DNA from: Hymenobacter terricola
Lineage (GTDB): Bacteria > Bacteroidota > Bacteroidia > Cytophagales > Hymenobacteraceae
Direction: 5' to 3'
NCBI RefSeq assembly: GCF_017921975.2
Contig: NZ_JAGEMO020000012.1
Coordinates: 1 to 64,000 of the forward strand
Length of the DNA stretch: 64,000 nt
In this document: piece by piece, positions 7,454 through 14,125 of the stretch
Position numbering within the stretch: the stretch's first letter is position 1
How the letters are laid out: each line of letters opens with the position of its first letter
Translations under genes and position numbers: made by a program
Notes under the pieces: model-generated
Databases searched by the model: none
The model's input: the letters and a program-made list of their open reading frames with translations, nothing else
Told to the model about the DNA's origin: nothing

Positions 7454-8791
7454 CTACTTGACTATCATCAAATCTTCCAGCCGGGTAGTGTAGGCCGGCG
7501 TACGCCACGCCGCTTGCCCCTGCCAGGGCACCGGCCCGCCGCCCTTCGGCCCCAGCGCCGCCGCCAGCTGCACCGTCCCGCGCCCAAACCGCGCATTGAG
7601 CCCATCCAGCGCCGCCATCATCTGTGCGCTTCGGCCCTCCACCGCCGCGCCCGCCGCCAGCGGCGCAGCCTCCCCGAATAGCCCCAGCTGCTGGCCACCC
7701 GGCGCTTCCAGCCCCGCCATCACCACGCCCGCCTTCACGTACACCGCCCCCGGCTCCCAGAGCCGGGCCAGCAGCTGCGCGGCCCGCGCCGTCAGTTCCC
7801 GCGTGTCGCTGGTGGGCACCGGCAGCGTCAGCACCGCCGAGCGCGAATGCCCGCCGCCCGCCTCGGCCGCCGGCCCGAACCGGTTTTTGCTCACGAACAC
7901 CGTCAGCACATGGGCTAGGTCCCCTTGCCGCCGCAGCTTCTCCGCCGCCCGCGCCACGAACGCCGACACCGCCCCCAGCACCGAAGCCCGTTCCCGTAAC
8001 GGCCGCCCGAACGTGCGCGAGCAGCTGATGCTTTGCCGGTGCAGCGTCCCGTCCTCGCTTGGGGCCAGCCCCGCGCAGGGGTAGCCCTGCAGCTCCCGCA
8101 CCAGCCGCGCCCCCACCACGCCGCCCAGAAACTTGCGGGCCCAGGCCTCCGCCACCCGCGACAGGTCGGCCGCCGAGTCGATGCCCGCCGCCGTGAGCTT
8201 CTGCGCGTACTGCCGCCCCACGCCCCACACGTCACCCACCGGCACCTGCCCCAGCGCCCAGGCCCGCCGCGCCCCCGAGTCCAGGTACAGCACCCCGCCC
8301 AGCCCGGCATCCTTCTTGGCCAGCCGGTTCGCCAGCTTAGCCAGCGTCTTGGTCGGCGCCACGCCCACACACACCGGAATGCCCGTGCGCGCCTTCACGC
8401 CCACACGCAGCCGCTGCGCCAGGTCGGTCAGGTTGCCGAGATAGGGCGTCAAATGCTGCTCCAGGCCACTCAAATCCAAAAAGGCCTCGTCAATCGAGTA
8501 GATTTCCACCCCCGGCACCGACGCCCCCAGGTAGTGCATCACGCGCCGCGACATATCCCCGTACAGCGTGTAGTTCGAGCTGAACACCTGCACCGAATCC
8601 CGCCGCAGCTGCTCTTTCACCTGAAAATAGGGGTCGCCCATTTTCAGTCCCAGCGCCTTCGCCTCCGCCGAGCGCGAAATGATGCAGCCGTCATTATTGC
8701 TCAAAATGACCACCGGCCGCCCTTCCAGCCGCGGCTGAAATACCCGCTCACAACTCACGTAGAAGTTGTTGCAATCCACCAGCCCGAACAT
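7454..8791 (-). CDS. umuC: DNA polymerase V catalytic subunit UmuC
   Basis: A Y-family DNA polymerase of 445 residues, close to the usual UmuC length. The N-terminus shows the metal-binding palm motif DCNNFYVSCERVF (D6), followed by VVILSNNDGCIISRS, and later IYSIDEAFLDLSG with the catalytic Asp-Glu pair near residue 100. Thumb, helix-hairpin-helix (VWGVGRQYAQKLTAAGI) and little-finger regions follow in order. With UmuD' it copies past DNA lesions with low fidelity. The start lies 2 bp after the umuD stop, so the two are one operon. Plasmid and element copies of umuDC are common and give damage-induced mutability. Confidence 0.95.
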   Translation of the reverse strand: MFGLVDCNNFYVSCERVFQPRLEGRPVVILSNNDGCIISRSAEAKALGLKMGDPYFQVKEQLRRDSVQVFSSNYTLYGDMSRRVMHYLGASVPGVEIYSIDEAFLDLSGLEQHLTPYLGNLTDLAQRLRVGVKARTGIPVCVGVAPTKTLAKLANRLAKKDAGLGGVLYLDSGARRAWALGQVPVGDVWGVGRQYAQKLTAAGIDSAADLSRVAEAWARKFLGGVVGARLVRELQGYPCAGLAPSEDGTLHRQSISCSRTFGRPLRERASVLGAVSAFVARAAEKLRRQGDLAHVLTVFVSKNRFGPAAEAGGGHSRSAVLTLPVPTSDTRELTARAAQLLARLWEPGAVYVKAGVVMAGLEAPGGQQLGLFGEAAPLAAGAAVEGRSAQMMAALDGLNARFGRGTVQLAAALGPKGGGPVPWQGQAAWRTPAYTTRLEDLMIVK

Positions 8792-8793
8792 CC

Positions 8794-9261
8794 CTAGTCG
8801 CGGCTGTGCAGCAGGGCCGCTAGTCTACCCGGTATCAGCTCATGCACCACATGCGTTACCACGCCCCAGATGTGCAGTTCCTCCCCCGTCCGAATCCGGT
8901 AGGGCTGAAACGCCGGATTCGCCGGCACCAGCCACCACGATTCTCCCCGGCGTTCCAATCGTTTCACCGTGCAGTCACCTTCCACCACCGCCACCACAAT
9001 ATGCCCGTGGTCGGCTTCCAGGTGCTTGTCCACCGCCAGCAGGTCGCCGGCATGAATCTCCGCCCCGCTCATGCTCTCGCCCGACACCCGCACCAGGTAC
9101 GTTGCGTCCGGATGCCGGAACAGCAGCCGGTTCAGGTCGAACAGCCCTTCCAACTCATCGGTAGCAGGGGAGGGGAACCCCGCCGGCACCCGGCAGCTGA
9201 ACACCGGCAAATAAGCTTCCATCGGTGCTTCCAACACCGGAATGAGCAATACGTCGTGCAT
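8794..9261 (-). CDS. umuD: UmuD, self-cleaving polymerase V subunit
   Basis: The 155-residue protein is a LexA/UmuD-type S24 peptidase. The cleavage site is an Ala-Gly pair (residues 27-28 in RVPAGFPSP), the nucleophile is Ser63 in SGESMSGAEIHAGD, and the general base is Lys100 in CTVKRLE, the same spacing as in E. coli UmuD. RecA-stimulated self-cleavage yields UmuD', the partner of UmuC. It is the first gene of the umuDC operon, and a palindromic operator candidate lies 39 bp upstream. Confidence 0.93.
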   Translation of the reverse strand: MHDVLLIPVLEAPMEAYLPVFSCRVPAGFPSPATDELEGLFDLNRLLFRHPDATYLVRVSGESMSGAEIHAGDLLAVDKHLEADHGHIVVAVVEGDCTVKRLERRGESWWLVPANPAFQPYRIRTGEELHIWGVVTHVVHELIPGRLAALLHSRD

Positions 9262-9299
9262 AGGGGATAACGATAAGTGGAACCCCCAAATAAACGACT

Positions 9300-9314
9300 A
9301 CTAATTTCATTAGT
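9300..9314 (-). promoter_or_regulatory. Palindromic operator candidate of umuDC
   Basis: ACTAAT-TTC-ATTAGT is a perfect inverted repeat in the AT-rich region upstream of umuD, and a further CTAAT half-site follows at 9326-9330. Its place in the promoter region suggests a repressor site, but no LexA or cI-like repressor gene is adjacent, so the binding protein is unknown. Confidence 0.45.
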
Positions 9315-9514
9315 TTATATTTCCGCTAATAAAATTGGTACTGTGTGCTGATGCTCAGCCTTAAAACTTTTCTACCTTCCGTGTAATATCTTGATAATAT
9401 AGTGGTATTGTAGTTGATAAAAAATGTAATCAATAGGAAGCACAAGTTTGTGTTCGCAAAGGTCACTAGCTAGATTAGCAGTGTTTTTCGCTTGTTACCG
9501 CATTGCCTATCCAT

Positions 9515-9952
9515 ATGAAAGTATCTAAAAGCGCCACCCGCACCGTGACATTAGACCCCGTGCCAGCTCACGAGCAAGACGGTGATACCGACTCCTATTC
9601 CGACGACCTGCGCCCCGACTACGAAGCCGAAACCGACGCTGACCTATGCCCCGTCTGTCACGACCTGCTGGCCTGGCACGAGCAGGCCTGCGCAATAGCC
9701 GCCACCCCAACAGCTACCGCCGAGCCCGAATATGAGGCCGCCACCGCACCGCCGCCGGCCCCGACGGCCACTTTTGCCTTTGCCATCGGCCACCGTGTAC
9801 AGCCTGCTCACAGTGCCCCGGCCGCCATCACTTGGCGCGGCCAGCATAAGGAGCGTCACCCCGCCACCGGCTTGGTGCAGCGCGTCAACGTCTACTACCT
9901 CGATAACGGCTATTGGGACTGCTATCGTGAAGAAGAGCTACAAGCCGCCTGA
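9515..9952 (+). CDS. Hypothetical protein with C/H metal-binding cluster
   Basis: This encodes 145 residues with an acidic first third, a CPVCHDLLAWHEQAC cluster (C-x2-C-x6-H-x3-C) that could hold one zinc, a Pro/Ala/Thr linker, and a C-terminal beta-rich part (FAIGHRVQPAHSA ... VYYLDNGYWDCYREEEL). It is transcribed divergently from umuDC. I chose the ATG at 9515; an in-frame TTG lies four codons earlier. Function unknown. Confidence 0.6.
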   Translation: MKVSKSATRTVTLDPVPAHEQDGDTDSYSDDLRPDYEAETDADLCPVCHDLLAWHEQACAIAATPTATAEPEYEAATAPPPAPTATFAFAIGHRVQPAHSAPAAITWRGQHKERHPATGLVQRVNVYYLDNGYWDCYREEELQAA

Positions 9953-9974
9953 GTTATGACTCTACAAATAAAAA

Positions 9975-10011
9975 ATGAGGCTATCCGTCATGTAGTGACG
10001 AATAGCCTCAT
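9975..10011 (-). terminator. Hairpin terminator of the leftward nuclease gene
   Basis: A 16-bp stem with one mismatch (arms 9975-9990 and 9996-10011) encloses a 5-base loop. On the minus strand it is followed by a run of T (AAAAA at 9971-9975 on the plus strand), as in an intrinsic terminator for the gene ending at 10077. It may also stop the convergent gene. Confidence 0.7.
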
Positions 10012-10076
10012 ATCTGCTACAACTAATTTATACGCTTGTGCGCGAGCCTCATTCTGATTTACTGCGGTCCGCGGCT

Positions 10077-11240
10077 TTATTCATTCGGAACTAAAACCGC
10101 TGTTATCTCTTTGAATTTGTCAGCGTAAAAAGCCGCCTCCCGTAGTCTATCTTCAAACAGGTGTTGCCGGGCGGTTTCATCGTTTGCGGCTTGGTAGAGT
10201 TCGGCAGGGGTCAGGTTATCAAAATAGCGGTGTTCCATCCACTTCGTACCTAACAGGTTGTTGTCGCGCCGAAATTTAGGAATAGTCAGAACGAGCGCTA
10301 CCACCGGGCGCAGGGCTTCTTCTTCATTCGCTGATACCTCAACCCCGTTCCTTTCTGCCCGGAACCCGTAGCTATTATTCAGGCGGCGGAAATAAATCGC
10401 GTATTCCGGCAGGGGTGATAAATTTTCGCTGAATCGCTGTTGCCATGCCTCACCGAATTTTTCGGCCAGTTCATTAGCATAAGCTGCCTGGCTCTCTTCA
10501 AAGGCTTGTTTCAGGGCGTAGGCACTCACAAAATTCTCCTCACTCTGCCGTATAATCTGTTGCATTTCCATCTTAATAAAGTCGTTTGGCGCGTTGCCAG
10601 TGAGGTGATTGATTAGGTGCTGGTATTGCACAATAGTTTCCCGCACGAGCGGGTAAGCTGATGCTGCTTGTCGGCATTTTTCCAGCCAGCTGGTAATGTC
10701 CTCTTTGTAAGAAAATACCTGATACTGGTCAGTCGTTAATTCGCCTGCGCTCCATTCAGTAGCGGGCTTACCATCCAGTGTCAGGTAAAGCAGACGGGCA
10801 CTTTTTCGATGCGCCTGGTATCGTCCCAGTTGGTTTTGCTGGTCACCAGCATAAATCTTGTTTTCGATGAAAATATATTCCCCATCCGATTCAAGGTAGA
10901 TGTCGATACGGCCGCCTGTCTGGTAATCCGCAGCAACCCGGCCAATATCGTGTTCCACTGTGAGGCGGGCGGCGGCCGTGTTGAATTTAGGAAACCCCTC
11001 CGTTTCAGGCGAGAGCTTTTGATTCATTGTTTCCAAGAACAGGCCTAGAAAAGTAGCTCCTAAACCGTGGCTGCCAGCTGGGTTCAGCAATTCGCCGAGG
11101 AAAGCAGAATGCATCCGTACTTCACTGCTCTCCAGCCCCAGAATGCGAAATACATTGAAGTTCTCCCCGCTTAGAAGCGCTAGCTTCTGTTGCGTCCGGC
11201 TCAGGGATGAAGCCTGACCTAACATTCCGATTATTGACAT
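10077..11240 (-). CDS. PDDEXK_4-type nuclease-superfamily protein
   Basis: The 387-residue product has the motifs of the PD-(D/E)XK family PF14281: an HSAFLGELL segment (E50 region), GRIDIYLES (D113), FIENKIYAGDQ (E126-x-K128) and Q-x3-Y (Q137, Y141). The C-terminal half is helical with an FSENLSPLPEYAIYFR segment. Members are found singly in mobile elements and defence islands; the substrate is not known. The ATG at 11238-11240 fits the family start. It is divergent from the sigma-like gene, sharing a 126-bp promoter region, and has its own terminator. Confidence 0.75.
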   Translation of the reverse strand: MSIIGMLGQASSLSRTQQKLALLSGENFNVFRILGLESSEVRMHSAFLGELLNPAGSHGLGATFLGLFLETMNQKLSPETEGFPKFNTAAARLTVEHDIGRVAADYQTGGRIDIYLESDGEYIFIENKIYAGDQQNQLGRYQAHRKSARLLYLTLDGKPATEWSAGELTTDQYQVFSYKEDITSWLEKCRQAASAYPLVRETIVQYQHLINHLTGNAPNDFIKMEMQQIIRQSEENFVSAYALKQAFEESQAAYANELAEKFGEAWQQRFSENLSPLPEYAIYFRRLNNSYGFRAERNGVEVSANEEEALRPVVALVLTIPKFRRDNNLLGTKWMEHRYFDNLTPAELYQAANDETARQHLFEDRLREAAFYADKFKEITAVLVPNE

Positions 11241-11351
11241 ATTTGCTCGACGGGCAGTAGTAGATGAGGCCCGCAGCCGCAAAGATGTCCTAACTCACCG
11301 ACAAATCCTGTCGCTTTCCGAAATAAAGTCATCCGGGTTTTCTGCTGTCCC

Positions 11352-11359
11352 TATATTCG
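11352..11359 (+). promoter_or_regulatory. -7-like box TATATTCG before the sigma-like gene
   Basis: TATATTCG differs from the TAnnTTTG consensus at one base and ends only 7 bp before the ATG at 11367. If used, the mRNA would be almost leaderless. The same octamer occurs at 13769-13776, before the small gene at 13807. Confidence 0.35.
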
Positions 11360-11366
11360 AGCCATC

Positions 11367-11759
11367 ATGCGCAAACTAACGTTGACCGTCAATCCCCATA
11401 CGGGAGTTCCAAAGGAGAGGAAAGCTGGCACTGAGCAGGTCGCCAAGCTTCTTACTCTGTGGTCCGGGCTTGGTGCTGCAGGCCTGAGCGTCGAGGCGCT
11501 GGCGCTACAGCCGTTGCTTGCCGATAATGCCCGTTTTGTGGTTTCTCTGGCGCAGCAATACCAGAATCAGGGTGTAAGCCAGGAAGTGTTGGTCAGAGCT
11601 GCGCACGAGACATTGATAACCTTGCTGAATCAGTACGCAGGCCGCCCCGGCGCGCTCAACAAGGTGATGACCCTCGGGCTACGAAACGCTATGGTTGCTG
11701 TCATTCAGGAACAGGCCGGCAGCCCTGAGATTTCACAAAAAAAGGCCGGCCCCCAATAA
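11367..11759 (+). CDS. Orphan RpoD region-2-like protein
   Basis: The 130-residue protein starts MRKLTLTV, like Bacteroidota RpoD (MRQLKI-type start), and residues 50-116 align with sigma-70 region 2: LLADNARFVVSLAQQYQNQG corresponds to region 2.1 (KANLRFVVSVAKQYQNQG in RpoD), followed by helices matching the spacing of regions 2.2-2.4 and ending VAVIQEQ where RpoD has LQALAEQ. The aromatic DNA-melting residues of regions 2.3-2.4 are gone, the region 2.2 acidic core-binding helix is altered, and regions 3 and 4 are absent. It could touch RNA polymerase core without recognising promoters; this is inference. It is divergent from the nuclease gene. Confidence 0.65.
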   Translation: MRKLTLTVNPHTGVPKERKAGTEQVAKLLTLWSGLGAAGLSVEALALQPLLADNARFVVSLAQQYQNQGVSQEVLVRAAHETLITLLNQYAGRPGALNKVMTLGLRNAMVAVIQEQAGSPEISQKKAGPQ

Positions 11760-11771
11760 AGGGAGCCGGCC
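11744..11771 (-). terminator. Terminator hairpin at 11744-11771
   Basis: GGCCGGC...GCCGGCC arms with a short loop are preceded on the plus strand by seven A residues, so on the minus strand the stem is followed by a T-run. It terminates the leftward gene at 11809-12243 and overlaps the stop codon of the rightward sigma-like gene. Confidence 0.65.
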
Positions 11772-11808
11772 ACTAAGCCTGAGTATGGCCCCATGAACGC
11801 TTCGGGGG

Positions 11809-12243
11809 TTACGCCTCGTCCGCCTTCTGCAGGCCCGCGATATCGCCCACTGGCACCGTGCCCAGTGGCAGCGGTACAATCGGCGTACCGGTCATAACCT
11901 CCCCGAACAGCGGGTTCGCCGGTAGCTCCTGCCCGCCGTTGCCGTCCGGCACCTGGTTGAACAGCACGGCCTCTTCGCCGGGCGTGCTCTGCGCCAGATG
12001 GTCGGCCAGCACTTCCTGCCCGCTGTTGGCGTGCAGCGCCTGCGTGAGCAGCGTGTAGGTGCTCACGTCCACGTTATAGAGTTGGTTCAGCGCGTTCATC
12101 TGTGTAGCCGCGTCCTCGGCCGCCCCGATGGCATCGGCCAGCAGCTGGACGTAGCGCCGGGCCTTCTGGTCGGCCTTGGCGCGGAGTCGGATGGCGCGTT
12201 TCATACGCCGCTTGAATTGGGTTTGATAGGCCGTAAGTGCCAT
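11809..12243 (-). CDS. Hypothetical element protein
   Basis: This encodes 144 residues: a very basic N-terminal helix (FKRRMKRAIRLRAKADQKARR), a helical middle (LLADAIGAAEDAATQMNALNQLY), and a Gly/Pro-rich C-terminal third. It follows the 248-residue conserved element protein on the same strand, separated by a terminator hairpin. No family or function is recognised; the pair may be a functional unit of the element. Confidence 0.6.
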   Translation of the reverse strand: MALTAYQTQFKRRMKRAIRLRAKADQKARRYVQLLADAIGAAEDAATQMNALNQLYNVDVSTYTLLTQALHANSGQEVLADHLAQSTPGEEAVLFNQVPDGNGGQELPANPLFGEVMTGTPIVPLPLGTVPVGDIAGLQKADEA

Positions 12244-12273
12244 GATACTTGAGAATGAAAGAGGTGAAAAAAA

Positions 12274-12303
12274 GAGCGGCCGGCCGTCGCTGGCCGGCCG
12301 CTC
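12274..12303 (-). terminator. Perfect 12-bp hairpin terminator
   Basis: GAGCGGCCGGCC (12274-12285) pairs perfectly with 12292-12303 around a 6-base loop, and seven A residues precede it on the plus strand. This is an intrinsic terminator for the leftward gene ending at 12325. Confidence 0.8.
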
Positions 12304-12324
12304 GGTTGCCGAAGCGCCCGCAGC

Positions 12325-13071
12325 TTAGGCCACGTACTCGATGGCCAGCGGGTTCGTGCTGTTGTTGTTCAGCGGGTAGAACTTGCCGTTAATCTGCTGG
12401 TAGAAGTTGATGCCTACCACGCCCACCACCAGGTTGGCATCGGCCGGCGCGGCCGGGAAGCTGGCTACCACCGCCTGGTTCACCAACGGCGCACCATTCA
12501 GTGGCAAAATGCCCAGCGGAGCCGCCACCGTAGCGTTAGTGTAGGTCAGCATCTCCATGTCCAGGTCCGACACGGCGAACACCACCTCGAAGTGCGTCGC
12601 GCCCTGCGGCGCGGCGATGTCGCTGGCCGGGTTCAGGGCCGGAATGCTCATCGTCACGTCCGCGCCCGCGCCCGTCACCGAGTAGGGGAAGTACATCGTC
12701 TGCCCGATGCCCGCGCCAGCGTTGAAGTTGAAGCCGAGCAGCGGAGCCGAGTTGGACGAATCGAACACCCGCAGGCCGCGGTCATTCGCATCATCGAGGC
12801 CCACAATCTCGCGCATCTTCTGCGTGAGGCGCGAGGTAACCCGGCTGTCGCTGGCCGAGGCAATAGCCACGCGCAGCGAGTCACGGAGCAGCTTGCTGTA
12901 CTTGGCCGAGAGGCCGAATTCAGCCGCGTTTTCGCGGGTACGGGCCAGGCTGGCCTTGCTGTTGAAGGCAGCCTTATTGGAGGCGGGTTTTTGACGGACC
13001 GAGCCGTCTTTGGCGAATACAAGGCCGCCCACGGTGCCTTGCAGTCCCAGGATGCCAGTTTGAGAGGCCAT
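12325..13071 (-). CDS. Conserved integrative-element protein of unknown function
   Basis: The 248-residue protein belongs to a family widespread in Bacteroidota mobile elements whose N-terminus reads MA-x-Q-x-GI-x-x-L-x-GT-x-G-x-x-F-x-K-DG; here MASQTGILGLQGTVGG, then FAKDGSVRQK, followed by a conserved ARTRENAAEFG motif and a KLLRDSLR helix. The C-terminal half is beta-rich with a FYQQINGKFYPLNN motif. The family has no known function; the fold and abundance would suit a structural or secreted protein. It is preceded by the thermonuclease gene and has its own terminator. Confidence 0.75.
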   Translation of the reverse strand: MASQTGILGLQGTVGGLVFAKDGSVRQKPASNKAAFNSKASLARTRENAAEFGLSAKYSKLLRDSLRVAIASASDSRVTSRLTQKMREIVGLDDANDRGLRVFDSSNSAPLLGFNFNAGAGIGQTMYFPYSVTGAGADVTMSIPALNPASDIAAPQGATHFEVVFAVSDLDMEMLTYTNATVAAPLGILPLNGAPLVNQAVVASFPAAPADANLVVGVVGINFYQQINGKFYPLNNNSTNPLAIEYVA

Positions 13072-13131
13072 GAGAAAAGGGGGGATAAAAAGTGAGATAA
13101 AAACCCGGCTGCTTTCACTTACGCGGCTTTG

Positions 13132-13737
13132 TTACCAGGTGCAGCCAACCCGGTAGCGCCGCTTGATTTCTGAATTGAAGGACCGCCACCGCTTCGGGGT
13201 CACCGCTTCGCTCACGCCGCATTTCCACAGCCCGCGCCCGGCCCGCTGCGCCGCCAGCTGCTGCTGCGCCCGCCCGGCCACCGTCCGCTTGGGGTCGAAG
13301 GCCCAGGCCCACCCGCGCACCACCAGCAGCGAATCCAGCGGCACCGCGCGGCCGGCAGCGGCCCCAGTAGCAATCGGCAGCCGCACCGCGCCCAGCGTCC
13401 GGCCGTACCGGTCCCGCCCGGCCCGTACCACCAGCACCACCCGCCCCGGAGCCAGCAACCGCGCCACCGAGTCCGTAGCCTGCGCCCCGAATGGCTGGCC
13501 CTGCTCTGGCGCATCCACGCCCAGCAGCCGCAGCCGGTAAGTTGTAGCCCCCGATAGCATGACATAAGTGTCCCCGTCGATGACGCGCACCACTTGGGCA
13601 GCCTCAGCAGCAACAGCACCGCGCCCGGTGAGTGAAGCCGCCGGCAACCCGCCTAAACGCGCCCCGACGCACACCGCCGCCACCGCCCCCGCCAGCTTTG
13701 CCCACGTCATTACCGAAATGCTGCGATTGCGAATCAT
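13132..13737 (-). CDS. Secreted thermonuclease (SNase-like)
   Basis: The 201-residue product carries the staphylococcal nuclease-like domain: VVRVIDGDTYVML, YRLRLLGVDAPE with the catalytic Arg/Glu region, RDRYGRTLGAVR and a GWAWAF segment, ending RSFNSEIKRRYR. Such enzymes cleave DNA or RNA with calcium. The N-terminal stretch MTWAKLAGAVAAVCVGARLGG looks like a signal peptide, so it probably acts outside the cytoplasm. I chose the ATG at 13735-13737; an internal ATG at 13708-13710 is also possible, and the longer frame would need a TTG start. Confidence 0.8.
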   Translation of the reverse strand: MIRNRSISVMTWAKLAGAVAAVCVGARLGGLPAASLTGRGAVAAEAAQVVRVIDGDTYVMLSGATTYRLRLLGVDAPEQGQPFGAQATDSVARLLAPGRVVLVVRAGRDRYGRTLGAVRLPIATGAAAGRAVPLDSLLVVRGWAWAFDPKRTVAGRAQQQLAAQRAGRGLWKCGVSEAVTPKRWRSFNSEIKRRYRVGCTW

Positions 13738-13806
13738 ACCCGAACCTACGGCCCGGTTTGAACGGTTGTATATTCGCCTAGCCAACTATACCCAGAAAGC
13801 CCCACC

Positions 13807-14025
13807 ATGCCCCAGGTCTGCATCTACCCCAAGCAAGCGGCCCAGCTCACCGGCAACCAGTACACCGCCGGCAAGCGCCTGCTCCAGCGCATCCGCACTC
13901 AGTTGGGCAAGCCTGCCGGCTCCTACGTCAGCGTGGGCGAGTTCTGCCAGTTCACCGGACTCCCCGAGGCCGAAGTTTCCCGCGCCCTAAATGGAGCACC
14001 TGCCGGCACCCTCGCCCGTACTTAA
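13807..14025 (+). CDS. Small helix-turn-helix-type protein next to the integrase
   Basis: The 72-residue product starts with VCIYPKQAAQLTGNQYTAGKRL and continues LLQRIRTQLGKPAGSYVSVGEFCQFTGLPEAEVSRAL. This matches a small Bacteroidota family of two predicted helix-turn-helices joined by an RI-x-x-x-LGK segment. Its size and its position convergent with the integrase make an excisionase or directionality-factor role possible, which is inference. A TATATTCG -7-like box lies at 13769-13776. Confidence 0.6.
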   Translation: MPQVCIYPKQAAQLTGNQYTAGKRLLQRIRTQLGKPAGSYVSVGEFCQFTGLPEAEVSRALNGAPAGTLART

Positions 14026-14070
14026 AGTATGGCTGGAGTATGGCTGCCGGCATGCTGCCGTCATAAAAAA

Positions 14071-14107
14071 AGCCAGCGGCCGACGGACAAACCATCGCCC
14101 GCTGGCT
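14071..14107 (-). terminator. Terminator of the integrase gene
   Basis: AGCCAGCGG (14071-14079) pairs perfectly with CCGCTGGCT (14099-14107), and six A residues precede it on the plus strand. On the minus strand this is a stem followed by a T-run just after the integrase stop. Confidence 0.75.
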
Positions 14108-14125
14108 CCATATTACATTACCGCC

